This document shows positions 36,769 to 48,908 of a DNA stretch of 64,000 bases, in pieces. The stretch comes from Morella rubra. Taxonomy: Eukaryota; Streptophyta; Magnoliopsida; Fagales; Myricaceae. The DNA lies in contig CM025855.1 in assembly GCA_003952965.2 (NCBI GenBank), forward strand, positions 1,082,840 to 1,146,839. The letters run 5' to 3'. Every line of letters starts with the position of its first letter. Position 1 is the first letter of the stretch. The translations under genes and the position numbers were made by a program. The notes under the pieces were generated by a model. That model was not told the origin of the DNA, did no database searches, and worked only from the letters and a program-made list of their open reading frames with translations.

Positions 36769-37207
36769 TCACTGGTGGATGAGGTACGTGAGCACCAAAG
36801 CCAGCAGCATTAGCATATATGCTACACCTTGATCTATTGACGTGCCTGCAATTAGCATAGATGATGATCACATGTCGGCGTCGTTATTTTTTTAAAGAAA
36901 TATGGAGCTGGATTGATCTTTGACCCAGAAAGGAAGGGTAAGAGAGATTTTTCTTAAAGAAAAGCGTCTGTTTGCTGGCGGGAAGAAGCTCTAGGATAAG
37001 TATCTACGACTTGCCGAATCTTTAAGAGTAAAGCTTTCAACCATTTCTCCTGAATTAAAGAGAAAACAAAGAGAACAAATAAGAAAGCCTACCGTCGCTT
37101 GTTGGCGCAGGAGCAGGAGCAGGAGCGGGAGACTCTGCCCGAGCCATTTGCAAGATGACGGCCCAAATGACAGCGACCACCCCGAATGAAGCCCTTAAAA
37201 TGGCCAT
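36769..37207 (-). CDS. GPI-anchored arabinogalactan peptide (AGP16/20/22/41 family)
   Basis: Two small exons, 37207-37093 and 36845-36769, with a GT-AG intron between; the second was found by searching for the conserved tail. The product is 63 residues. Signal peptide about 1-24 (ending QMARA). A short mature part of alternating Ala-Pro (ESPAPAPAPAPTSDG) should be hydroxylated and carry arabinogalactan chains. The C-terminus IDQGVAYMLMLLALVLTYLIHQ is the very conserved GPI-attachment signal of AG-peptides, so the mature product is only about a dozen residues on a lipid anchor at the plasma membrane. The intron splits the glycine codon before TSIDQG. Gene order suggests AGP22, but AGP41 is similar. 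Confidence 0.92.
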
Positions 37208-37341
37208 CTCTCTCTCTCTCCACCTCGTTTCTACAAGTTTTTTGCTACTCTGAGAGAGAGAGAGAGAGAAACAGATATGCTTAAATCTGATCCAAAGGAG
37301 GCGAAAGGCAGTGGTGAACGTGGCTACGAGCAAGGGAGGGG

Positions 37342-37348
37342 TTTTATA
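37342..37348 (-). promoter_or_regulatory. TATA box of the arabinogalactan peptide gene
   Basis: TATAAAA on the minus strand about 135 bases upstream of the start codon. The leader between contains a GA/CT microsatellite (about 37250-37270). Confidence 0.65.
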
Positions 37349-37399
37349 GCGTTCGTTTTGACGAAAGGGTAGCTGGTCATGGCCATACACCCATTATTG

Positions 37400-38277
37400 G
37401 CTGTCTTTTTCTATTTTGTGCTTTTTGCTGTAACAGGCTAACATCTGTCTTTATGCTTTTTGCCTTGTTGGCTGCTTTGGTGTATTTCTAAGCTGTGATA
37501 GGAGGAGGGTTAAACTGGTCAATATGCTTAAATTACTAGTTGCCAGCATGTATATTTCCATTTTCTTTTTTAGGCGATCAAATGAACTATTTAAGGCTTT
37601 TTTTTACTTCCTTTCTGAGTGGACCATTAAGGTATTTGTAAGGTTTTCACGTTAGTTTGGGTGACTTAAATACCCCTAGGACAACTCACTAGTCCCCAGC
37701 TCATAAAACCATATATCCCAAACAAATGTTTACAGAACAAAAACCCAGATTTGCTCATAAATAATGAATAAAAAACAAGTTCTGTTAACCATCTAAAAGA
37801 GCCTTGTTTCAGCAGCTGGATAATGCTATAAGCATCCAGTTCACAATTCAATCCTTTGGAAACATTGTGAGTTGTAATTTGAATAAAGCTTTGTTTAGCA
37901 ATGGCTATTTACCCAAATGTGGTGATGTCTATCAGATCACTTTTCCAAAATTTCAAGTAGAGTTTTACGAATTATGCAAATTAGTAACGAAAAAAAACTT
38001 CTAAATCTTCCCATAGACACCTGAATGTTGGTATTATACATTAGCACAGTATATACAAACAACATTCAAAGCCAGTTCCTAAGGAATAAATGCATATGAT
38101 AACATTACCTAGATTTGATATGTACAAATAAAACATGCACAACCAGAAGGCTTTATGCATATCCAGAAAACCTAGGAGAAAATGAAAACAAGCAAAACGC
38201 CATACTCCAGGATATAGTCAATGCATTGTTTTGATTGCCGAAAGTTCCGAAACCTTGCCATGGATTTGTTGCAAACG
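37400..38277. other. Intergenic, no gene seen
   Basis: Upstream region of the AG-peptide gene and 3' flank of the minus-strand coiled-coil gene. No coding-like frame. Confidence 0.5.
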
Positions 38278-41200
38278 TCATGTTAAGGAGGGAAGAAAGA
38301 GAGGATCCTCTTTGTTCTTATAGATCTCAAACAATTGTTTAGAGTAGCGAGTTGCCAATGTTCTGCAAAGCTGCACTGCCTTGCGGTCGTAATCTTCTAA
38401 CTCCTTGAGAGACTTCTTGAGATCACCTCCTGGGTCCTCACCAATGAGAAACTCGGCCAAAGTAGAGCCCCTACATGATAGGGTAGATATTTCAGCAAAA
38501 ATGTAATCTTTGAAACCGATAGAGTCAATTACCAATCCGTGATTTGAGTAAAAAGATTTTTCAAGAACATGCAGAAAGGAAAAACGGAGGAGAAAAGAAA
38601 TACTCTGCTACTGCTTTAACTAACATAGCATTTCAGCCACCAAAAAAAAAAAAAAAGGAAAAAGGAAGGGCTCACCACTAACATATAGAGAGAGTCGTGG
38701 CATCATGTGAAATTACATTTTTTTCTCTTGCTCAATTCCTAACTCCACTGTTTTCCTTTTTGATAAGTCCCAACACTAGGGCTCTCAAAGTAACACTTAG
38801 TCCAAAGACTGCAGAAACTTCAAGGTCCGCGATTAACTGCAGAAACCTCGAGGTCTGGACGGAAATGCAAGGATATGTCATTGTGTAGGATAGGAAAAGT
38901 TCAAAACCAGGGGAGCTTCACTGGGTTACTTCTACAAACATAGGAAAATTTGAAGACGTTACACTCGATAAACAACTGCTGCAGTAATGCGGCGCCCCGG
39001 GGGGGGGGGGGGGGGAGTCAGGGGGGAATTCTCATTGACTCAGATGAAGCTTTAAACCAAAAGCAGTTGGGCTAAATTGATAGGGAATGACGGAAGTTTA
39101 AAGATAGAAAGATGAAACAATGTTGCTTTATTAATTTGCTTATTGCAGAGTAGGAAGCAAAATTAAGCTGGAACCTCAAAAAAAAAAATTTAAAAATTGC
39201 CTGCAGATCACTTAGCACATTCTATTTTCTTAATGGGAATGCAAGAAAGAACACAAAGTGTCCTAATAAAAAGCATGTACAAGAGCTTAATATGTTGGCA
39301 ATTAGAATCCATGAAACCAACAGGTCAAGTGGTAAATTTTACCTAAAATTAATAGCAATTCCATTAAGATTTCAGTTGTACAAAACAATTAAGAGTTCTA
39401 TGATTCAACAGCATACCTTGAAGCATCAGACTTGCTAAAGCCACGGTGGTTGTGGTAAAATGCTTCCTTACTAAATTTTTCCTCAGAAGTTTGCTGTCTA
39501 TACAGAGCGCACACAGCTTTCATGCACAATTCAGTATCCTTTCCAAACGCTGCAAGCATGTCTGCCTCAAACTCCCATTTTGCTTTAAGATCTCTGTTCC
39601 GTTGAAGTTTGGATAAGATCTCATCAAAGTCGACATTTTCATCTGATACTTCTTGTGACTCGTTAGAAGCATCATCAGCATGAGAACCTTCAGAGCTCTC
39701 AACAATAAATCCACCCAAGCTTTCACCCTCACTGTCCGGCTCGACCTCTTCTGAATCATCATCTTGAACATCCTCAGTTGTAGGGATTCCTTGATGATAT
39801 TTGGCTTCACTGGCCTGACTTGAAGAGTTTCTTTCCACCTCACCTTTACCTTCACGATTCCTCAAACTCAACAGACGCCGCCTTCGAGGGGTCACAATAC
39901 CCTTGACATTGTCACCCAGCAAAGTAGTAGCAGTTACTGAGCAGTTATTCAAATCAGAAAATACTTGACCAGGAACTTTTTCCTGGAGTCGCATCCGCTT
40001 GAGTCTAGAGATCAGAATGTTATCATCCACATCACTCTCAGTGTCGCTACTAATGACAACATTAGATGCTCGTTTTCTTCTAGGAGTCTGAGTGAACAAA
40101 AGGTTATCTTTGCCAGCATCCATATCTTCCTCCTCATTCTCAGTGTAATGTGGCTGTTTCAACCCATTTCCAGACACCATTTCTTTTTCACTACCCACTG
40201 ATGATGCCAATGTGCAATCCCCTAAATGGTGAACCTCTTGAATTCCCTTATTATGAGAGGGAGGCAATTGGCTATGGGTAGTCTGTTCCTCATCACTGTC
40301 ACTGATATCAACAATGCCAAGAGAAGCAGGTCTAGCACTGCCTGGTGTGGATGGAGCCAACTTTTTGTTGGGGCTCTTCTCATTTTCAAATGGCAATTGT
40401 TTTCTAACTTTTCTACCATGTTCCACATAGGCACCTTTCTTTTCTTCCTCCCCACAAGCATTGCCCTTGTATGGGGAGTCATCAACAAGTGTGGCTACGA
40501 AAAAACCTGTAAACACAAAATGATTGGAGGACAATTAGCACAAAGGGTGCCAATTTGACCATAGACATTGGGATTTATATCTTAAATTAGGGTGCCAAAT
40601 AGCAACTTCAGTCATTTTGGAGTTCAAATTGTATAAAAGGGTGGTTATAATTTCCCCATCAAGTCATAAACCTGAGTTAAAACCCAAACCTCACCACAAG
40701 AAAAAGACTTCATCCACTCCTCTAGGAATACCAGATTGAAATTTTACAAATACATGGCCACGATAGCATTTGATAGTTTCTCAAGAAGTTTCATGACAGG
40801 CACTGCTAAAGTTGCAGGCAGAGGGGATGATGAAGGACCAAATTAGAAGTACAAGTTTTAGTTAGACAATTCAAAGCCAAGGAATTAAGTTCATCCCTGA
40901 TACTGTCCCAATTTACTTAAAACTCAAGCACAGGAGCTCACCAAAGATGCAAAATTGATCATATAACACATTTCCTCAAACAATTAGACCCTTTTCTGTA
41001 TTAGTGCTACTATAATAACAGTTACTACAATTATCATTATCATTATACTGTACTTCTTATTTTTTTCTTTTTCCTGTGCTGTTGTTGTTGTTTATTTTTT
41101 CTCCTGAGCTTGCCTTGTTTGTATTAGTATGACTATTATTATCAGTTCTACTTTTATGCAGTTGGGGATATGTAGGAAAACCTTTTCTTTTCTTTTCTTT

Positions 41201-41943
41201 TTTACTATGCATTTAGAGAAACATAGTAACATGAAGCAAGTCTGTAATTGAGTACCTGGTTTTTGCAGGCCCACAGGATTCTCAACTTTTGCCTTATTTT
41301 GCACACGGTAGAAATTGGTAGCGTTGTCCTGTCTAATTCTTCCAATTACTTCCTTCCTGTCACTCACTTGAGAAGAATCCACATTCGTTAATCCCAACCC
41401 AAGTTTTGCCCCTCCAATCAATGGCCATTCAACACATCTCAAAGCTGAATTCTGATCCAATTCTAAAACCCACGATTCCAACTCCTTAAACTTTTCCTTC
41501 CAAATCTCAACCTCACTTTCAGCCCTTTTCTTCTCACATTCCAAAACCTTGTTCTCAACCATAAGCCCAACAAGCTTATCCTCCTCCTCATTCTCCACTG
41601 TTAAATCAACAATCCCTTCTCTTCCACTAATAACTTCACTTTCACCTTTGACTCTGCTAACATGCTTTTTAAGTTCATCATTCTCTCTCTTTACTACCTT
41701 AAGTTCATCCTCTATTGCATGCTGGTCACTTTCCATTGCTCTCAATTTAGCCTCAAGGGCTTCATTATCACGGTTCTTCTTTTGAATATCCGACTCCAAC
41801 TCAGCACACCTTGCTTCAGCCTTCTTGCTTATCTCCTTCAACTCACTGCATCTACAATCTACCAACTCTTTCTTGCAACCAATCTCGCCTTTTAGAACTT
41901 CTTCACGTTCCACTTCTTCCAAATTCATCTCCATAGACACCAT
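38278..41943 (-). CDS. Plant coiled-coil protein of unknown function, probably nuclear
   Basis: Three coding exons, 41943-41256, 40506-39417 and 38470-38278, joined in frame by GT-AG introns to about 656 residues. Residues 1 to about 160 are a charged coiled coil (ELKEISKKAEARCAELESD, KLRAMESDQHAIEDELK). The middle is acidic and serine-rich, with basic clusters (RRKRAS, PRRRRLLSLR) that could be nuclear localisation signals. The last 130 residues, from FDEILSKLQRNRDLKAKW to DPLFLP, look like a folded conserved domain with many aromatic residues. I do not recognise a named domain; gene order suggests it may correspond to the unnamed Arabidopsis gene near SPCH. The start is uncertain: ATGs at 41943, 41934 and 41928 are all close, and the leader seems to contain an intron (donor at 42445, candidate acceptor just upstream of the ATG). 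Confidence 0.8.
38999..39015. repeat. G17 homopolymer in an intron
   Basis: Seventeen consecutive G after CGCCCC, followed by another G6 a few bases on. It lies in the intron between the second and third coding exons of the coiled-coil gene. Confidence 0.9.
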
Positions 41944-42445
41944 CAAAGTTACATAACTGAAAAAGCACCACGGAAAACCCTTACAACTCCAAAAACCCTG
42001 CATTTGAGAATTTAACCAGACCAGTTACAATTTGGAAAAAAAAAAGACGAAGCTTTCATCTTTCAGGAAGTAAAAAAAAAAAAACTTGGCAGGAGAACAA
42101 ATTGCCCTAGTTAAGTTCTCTATTCCATGGTTTTCTACTACTTTCTTTTCTTTCATTTATCTCAGTTTTCTCAGCAGCCAAACAGAACTCCCTAGAGAAT
42201 CTGACAACCACGACAACAGCAACAACTATAACTTTTTTTTTTTGCTAGCCTACAACTATAGTCTATAACAAACATGAACTTCGAGTATTAGCAATACCCC
42301 AGGTTGCTAAAACTTGTGTTTTGTTTTTATAAACATTACCGGATAAAGCAAAAACAACCAAAAAAAACTCTCTAATCTATCAAACTATTCTTTTGTACCA
42401 AATATTCTCGAGAACCAAAGAGAAAAGGACGAATTGCGAACTCAC

Positions 42446-42852
42446 CTGAACCTTACGTACTGGAATTAAGGAAGTTTAGTAGCGAAGAAACTTCCAAGAG
42501 AAGGTGGCAGTCGAAGAGGGACTATCGTTTTTTGAGGGGAAAGTGAAGAATGATCAGTAAGGGTTTGGACCAAATAAATCAAACGGAAACTTTTTGTGAT
42601 GTGTGGAGTGCAATGGACGCCACTTGTCTAGTCATTTCAATGGGACCCATATTTCACTGCATCCCTGTTCGTTATGAATCGTCTCGTAGAAGGAAAGCTT
42701 TACTACACGTCGTTGGTGAAAATCGTGCTGCACATCGTTGAGCGAGTGGCATTTGTGCTACAAGTCGTTTTTAATGCAGCTACTAACTGTTATGTTTATT
42801 AACTCCGTCTCTTTTCACCCAACTGTTCGCCGGAGACAATCAGGAAGTGAAA
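42446..42852. promoter_or_regulatory. Bidirectional promoter between the coiled-coil gene and dihydrofolate synthetase
   Basis: The leader exon of the minus-strand gene ends at the donor complement at 42446 and the DHFS start codon is at 42853. The two genes therefore start within about 400 bases, head to head. No convincing TATA box is seen on either strand, as is common for housekeeping divergent promoters. Confidence 0.6.
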
Positions 42853-45800
42853 ATGAAAATTCCGAAGCTTCTCACCCGCCACCCCGTCCTCTTCCGCGGA
42901 CAAACACTAATTCCTTCAATTAGCATTGGAGTTCTCGGAAAAGTGGGCTTCAAACGATGCTTCTCTACTCACTTGGAGGACCCAGAGCTGAAGGACTTCA
43001 TGGAGTACATGGATTCTTTGAGGAACTACGAGAAATTGGGCGTTCCCAGAGGCGCGGGTACGGACTCTGTGGATGGATTCGATCTAGGTCGAATGAGACG
43101 GCTCATGCATCTGCTCGGCAACCCTCAGTCTAAGTTCAAGGTTCGAACACTGTCCCGTATGTTTGTAAGCGGAATTTAACGGCCTGCTTGGTTGTTGAAA
43201 AAAAAAGGGATAAAAGTTGCGTAAAGTTTTGGGCTTTGGGTTTTTCTTTTGTTGTTTTATTTCTAGAAACTGCTTTGAGTGGGAAATAACAAAAATTGCG
43301 GTATCAAATGGTAATCTTTACAGTATTTAAATCCCTCATACCCAGAAGAAGAAGAAGAAGGAAACATAGGCAAGGATATTCAAAACTTCGTTTGGTTATT
43401 GTTAATTGGTTTCCTCACTCCCCAGCCGCCGAATGGAAAGAAATGTGCAATCCGACACATTTTTTATGGGTCGTTTTGAATTATGAAAAATGCTAGACTA
43501 CTTAAGCGGAAAAAGGGGAGTAAGGGTATCTTATAGTATTCCACAGTAGGTTAAAGGATGATCTATTTACTTTCAACGGTTCTGTAATTTCCTTTTTGAA
43601 CAATTTTGACAGTCCCATACTAGTTTTTAAAGTTTACATTGTTGTTTCACAGTTATGTATTCAGTTTGTTGATGAATTAGAGTTTGAGACTTAGTAACTA
43701 GCACAACAGCAATTATAGGCGGTTCATATTGCTGGAACAAAAGGAAAAGGATCAACTGCTGCATTTCTCTCCAATATTTTACGGGCAGAAGGGTATTCTG
43801 TTGGTTGTTATAGCAGGTATGGGCTGATTGTATCGTCGGTTATTTTCTTGATATTTTGCAGAGACCCTACCAAAGAAATTGTGGGGTCTGTAGCTTCTTG
43901 TGGTTACCACTTTTATCTATCTCTGCTCTTCTATTCAATTTATTCTCACGATAGGCTTCACTTCTTAACCAGCCCACATATTCAGACTATTAGGGAACGC
44001 ATTACATTGGGAAGATTTGGTGAGCCTGTCTCATCAAGGAAGTTAAATTGTCTTTTTCTTCAGATTAAAAAGACTCTAGACAAGGCAATGGAGCAAGAAA
44101 ATTGGTGTGTGAGTCATTTCGAGGTATCATCCTGTGTACCGTATTGTTTAATTCATTTGATTAGATGAACAATGGAATTTAGCTCGAGGAAGAAAAGACA
44201 TTCATAGTATATAATATGGAATTCGAATAGCTAATCTTAAATGTTACATTCGGTGATTGTATGACGGAATTCAAATGACATGATGAAACCACGGGTCTCG
44301 TCTCGATTATGAGTTGATTCAATTAGTTAACATGCCCTGCATTTTAATCAAATTTTTAACTGAAGCCTTCTGTCAAAGTGCCCCCTGGTTGGGGGGGGGG
44401 GGGGGGGGGGTTTGTATTCTGAGGTATCTTATCATACTATTTACACTCAATAACATCTATGGTTTAGGTTCTTACTGCAATGGCATTCACCTTATTTGCT
44501 CAAGAGAATGTTGACATTGCAGTTGTTGAGGTAATATATCTTCTTCCATTTGACATCTTCTTTCAGCAATTTTATCTTTTGCTGTTTCTATCGATGTCCA
44601 TTGTTGGAAGATTACCCACTTTTGTAGAGTTTCCCCTTTGTTATTCTTACTTTCAATTGTATTACTAAGTGCATGTTGTCTATGTGTAACAGGCTGGCCT
44701 GGGGGGTGCACGGGATGCAACAAACATTATTTCTAGTTCTGAACTTGCTGCATCAGTCATAACTACAATAGGTGAAGAGCATTTGGCTGCACTTGGAGGT
44801 TCATTGGAAAGCATTGCCATTGCAAAGTCAGGAATCATTAAGCATGGTTGCCCAGTTAGGCAGTTCACCCTATGCAATTCTTATGCTAATTAATGTGATC
44901 ATATAAACTTGTATTGCCTTTTCTTTTTTGTTTTTATTGAGTCTGGTGTCCTTCCGTCTTTTTTCATGTTCCAGTTTCCACACATATAGGCGTCAAGATT
45001 ATTGCTATTTTTATTTATGGTCTTCTCAGGACCTTTTCTCAATGGATTATCTTTTCATTCTTTATAGCTACCTGACACAAACCACGACGACTTTTTTTAG
45101 CACAGAGCATATGAGCATGAGTAGGAAGAGATGTGGGCTGTAATGAGCGCCCAATCCTTTTTTTTTAATTTAATTAAAGCTAAGGTCCATGTTAATTGAG
45201 GAAGCAGACTAGATTGTGTTTTATATATTGTCCATTTCTTCTACTCTCGTAAAGTAGTTAAGGGAATACTGAAGTGCCACCCAACTATTGGTGATTTGCA
45301 AAGAGTGTTACATTAAAATTGATCTAATTAAATCATTTTGATTCCATTTGCTTTTGCACTGAGATAGATTGTGTTAGACCCGTAGAAAGATGAATTCTCT
45401 TAGGAGTTGTACTCCGGATCTTTTTGTTAGGCAATCGCCTAGTTTGATTTGGTCGCTGTTGCTATTCATGTAAATTTTTACAACTATCGTGACTCCGCTA
45501 ATTCAACTATAATTTTCAGTTGGTGCTGGGTGGGCCATTCCTGCCACATATTGAATGCATTCTTCGTGAGAAAGCAATGTCAATGTATTCTCCTGTAGTC
45601 TCAGCGTCTGATTCGGGAAATAGAAGTACCATAAAAGGCATTAGCATGCTCAGTGGTAGACCTTGCCAATCATGTGATTTAATAATACGAGTTGAAAGGG
45701 ACATTAAACTGGTATACACTTTAACACTACAGGTTATTGTGCCATGTTTAATTGTTGCTTGTTTGAAAATGTAAAACTTATAATTGTTACTAATTCTTGC

Positions 45801-47735
45801 AGTTCATTGAGTTATTGGATTTGAAACTCTGCATGCTTGGAAATCACCAACTTCAAAATGCAGCAATGGCTACTTGTGCAGCACTCTGCCTTCGTGATCT
45901 AGGTTTAGATCTTTATATGTGCTCTATATTTTGTTCTATCTGTTCTTAAATCTGTGGATTTTCAATTTTCAAAGAGTAATGATGAGTATTTTTGTGGTTT
46001 TGTTTCAAATCTAGGATTTTGGTTCATATCCATACCTTCACTCTATAGGCTGTGACCCCTACACCAATTTTGGTTTCAGTAGATAGTGCCATAACAGTTG
46101 ATAACTCATTTATCTACCTATCCCCATACTGTTACTTGGTGTAGTTTTTGTGCTGGCCATTTGGGACTTGCTGTTTTTCCCTGAAGTTACCCCTGTGATC
46201 GTCTCCTATAGGAACCAAACCTTTATGGTATTGTGTGCCAAATGTGACATATTGTGGAAGGTTTAAAAAATTTAGCACAGCTGGCTCAAAAGTGTTTTAT
46301 GAATTTTTAGGCAATCTTTTGTCTATTTCCTTTTTATGCTTTCGTGCACCTTTCAGGATGGAGAATCTTAGATGTATCTATTAGAGCTGGTTTAGAGCAT
46401 ACATTCCTGGTTGGAAGAAGTCAATTCCTAACATCGGAAGAAACTGAGGCATTAGGACTACATGGAGTGACAGTATTGCTGGATGGAGGTCTGATTCCTT
46501 GTTCATATTATTTCTGATTCCACTATTCTGAATGAATTGAGCTGAGGTTTCAACTTGTAACTCTGACTGTTAGCAACTATATGTGGTTCACTTTTGTGTT
46601 TGTTGCTGCTGTCATGAGTACATTGTTCTTGATGATAATTCTTATCGTCTATTTTGTATGACTCTACAGTTGTCATTTGCGTTTGAGTGTTGCAGAATCC
46701 TTAGTGTATTGTAGGGGAAATTTTCTAGATTTGAAGCATTAGCACTACATGGCAAAAGTCTAATGGGTTCTTGAATGCTTTTCCAGCCCATACCAAGGAG
46801 TCTGCAAATGCATTGGTGAACACAATACAGATGACATTTCCAGAGGCACCATTGGCTCTTGTTGTTGCAATGGCAAGTGACAAAGACCATGGAGGTTTTG
46901 CAAGAGAGTTTCTTTCAGGTATCCCCCCTGATTGTAGTTTTTAAAATGATTTATAACTAATGAGATAGAAGGTGAGAATCCCGATTTTGTGCTTTCAGAA
47001 CCCCCCCCCCCCCCTCCTTCTCTCTCTTCTTTCTCTTTGTACAAAAAGAAACAAAAGACAAGCTTTTTGCCATCAAAATGAAGATATACTTTAGCTTAGA
47101 TATCAAGTCCATTATCTAAAATGTCTTTGGATAGGCCAGAAGGCTTGACTTCATATGCGTGCCAATAACCACATTTTCTATTTTTATTATTTGGTATTAG
47201 AGAATTGGAACACTGCATTACATTCACCCTACTTGGTGATGGTGGTGTTTGTACTTTGTTACCTCATTTGCTCGCTAGGGCTCAGTACAAACTAACCTTA
47301 ACGTTTGTTGTTAGTGATCAAACAAGAATAAGCAGTTTTGTGGAGGTTTGAGGACGCATATTGAGACTTTACTATGTTTTGTCAGGTGGACGTTTAGAGG
47401 CAGTATGTTTGACAGAAGCTGACATCGCTGGAGGCAAGTCTCGAACAATTCCCGCTTCTGTATTAAAAGATTGTTGGATCCAAGCTTCTAAGGAATTGGG
47501 CATTGCTATTGCTGATACTAGAGTGGCAAAATTCAGAGAAGGGTTCGAGGATCAAGTAGTTTGCTCTGGGAACAACTTGGAACACGGAACCATATTAGCT
47601 GAGAGTTCATTAATCGCTTCATTCAAGGTTGCTAATCAGATTCTCAGAGAAAGAAGAGGGAATCGGTCAGGCATAATTGTAGTCACTGGATCTTTGCATG
47701 TTGTTTCAATGGTATTAGCTGCTCTTAATGGTTAA
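42853..47735 (+). CDS. DHFS: Dihydrofolate synthetase, mitochondrial
   Basis: Ten exons: 42853-43140, 43719-43816, 43973-44123, 44468-44530, 44693-44854, 45520-45711, 45803-45902, 46357-46488, 46787-46918 and 47386-47735. All use GT-AG and sum to 555 residues. The enzyme ligates glutamate to dihydropteroate with ATP to make dihydrofolate, the step before dihydrofolate reductase; in plants it is mitochondrial, and loss of Arabidopsis GLA1 arrests embryos. Residues 1 to about 40 are basic and Ser/Leu-rich, a plausible transit peptide. GTKGKGST (102-109) is the Mur-ligase P-loop; [20 protein letters not shown] and LLDGAHTKES are family motifs. The closely related folylpolyglutamate synthases differ in the N-terminal region, so I favour DHFS. 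The true ATG is 42853; the frame is open a little further upstream. Intron 3 carries a G20 tract. Confidence 0.92.
44391..44410. repeat. G20 homopolymer in DHFS intron 3
   Basis: Twenty consecutive G after CCCCCTGGTT. Such tracts are rare in plant DNA, can fold as G-quadruplexes, and are prone to length error in sequencing. Confidence 0.9.
47001..47014. repeat. C14 homopolymer in DHFS intron 9
   Basis: Fourteen C followed by TCC and a CT-rich run, so the G-tract is on the template strand. It lies about 80 bases after the exon 9 donor. Confidence 0.9.
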
Positions 47736-48908
47736 GGCAGACATTTTTGTTCTCTTATTTACTTGTAATGTTTAAAGCATAATGTTGCTTTCCGCAACGG
47801 CTTATAATTGATTGTTTGAGGGAAATTTTTACTAGAACGGCTGAACCCTTTTGAACTGGAAAGCCCTTGTTCATTTCTATTACAACTATTTCCAGGCATG
47901 CTTTTGGAATATATTGCATGAAAGCGTCTACGGCCCTGAGCACCAAACCGGCTCAAACCCAAATCCTCTCTCTTGTACGGAACAACAACCACTACTCTGC
48001 CACGATAATCAGTGTCGCCCACAGGAGATTCTGTGCCAAGTTCTTCATTTCCATTCGACCTCAAAACCCCAAACCAGGAATGAGATTTTTTGTTTGGGAA
48101 GTTAAATCCAAATGAGATTACAAAGAGGGAAACTTCGCGACTTTTCTAAGTAGCTTGCGCTAAGAGAAGGTTAATTAGGGTCCCCATATGTTTGAGACAT
48201 TCCTGCGGCAGGGAGCGGGCCAGAACGCGTAAACAGCAACCACCACTCATCTCAATGGTCACCATCACCAGCAGAGTCTAGAGACAGCAGATTCAAAATT
48301 TTTGTTTTGTGTGCATGCATGCCAGCAGTGGCATTGAAGGCACAGTTTTGTGGTACAATCTCGCCCTGAAGGGGACACCTCCATGCCACATCTAACATGT
48401 GCCTCGGGGCACTATAGGGAGGCAGACTTTCTTCTCTCTCTTTCTTTAAAATCACAAAGCAAAGTACAGACAAATTTTGGGAAGACTTGTTTGTATAACC
48501 CACCCATGAAAATGCAGGCACTCTGTTTTCCCCCGCTTTTTTTGACAGAAGAGGTAAGGGAAGAGCAGTCGATCTATGGTCACTAGAAGGCAGAAGCCAT
48601 TAAGAAATTGTATTGATGACGAGGTCCAACACCTTCCTATTCCACTCTGTAATTATCAATATCATAGATTTCTCAACTGTTATTGGTTGTTGCACTGCAG
48701 TTAGGCTATAAATTAGATGGTCCAACGTTCATTATTCTTCATCGAAATAATGTTACAATATGTACTACAATTATATTCTATACATATAATGTGTCAAATG
48801 CATTATCAATTTAGTAATTATAGCTCAAACCAGACATTTTGTAGCAGCGGATGTGTTCTTATGATCATAGGCAAAAAGAATTGTATTTATCTCTTTCCAA
48901 CTTATACG
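47736..48908. other. DHFS 3' UTR and intergenic DNA
   Basis: The first 200 bases or so are presumably the DHFS 3' UTR. The rest contains only short frames without recognisable similarity. Confidence 0.5.

Noticed and set aside
47759-48064. Minus-strand frame with GDTDYRGRVVVVV, reminiscent of a dUTPase motif
   Set aside because: Only a few residues match, the rest of the frame shows no dUTPase motif, and it overlaps the DHFS 3' region. Chance similarity is more likely.
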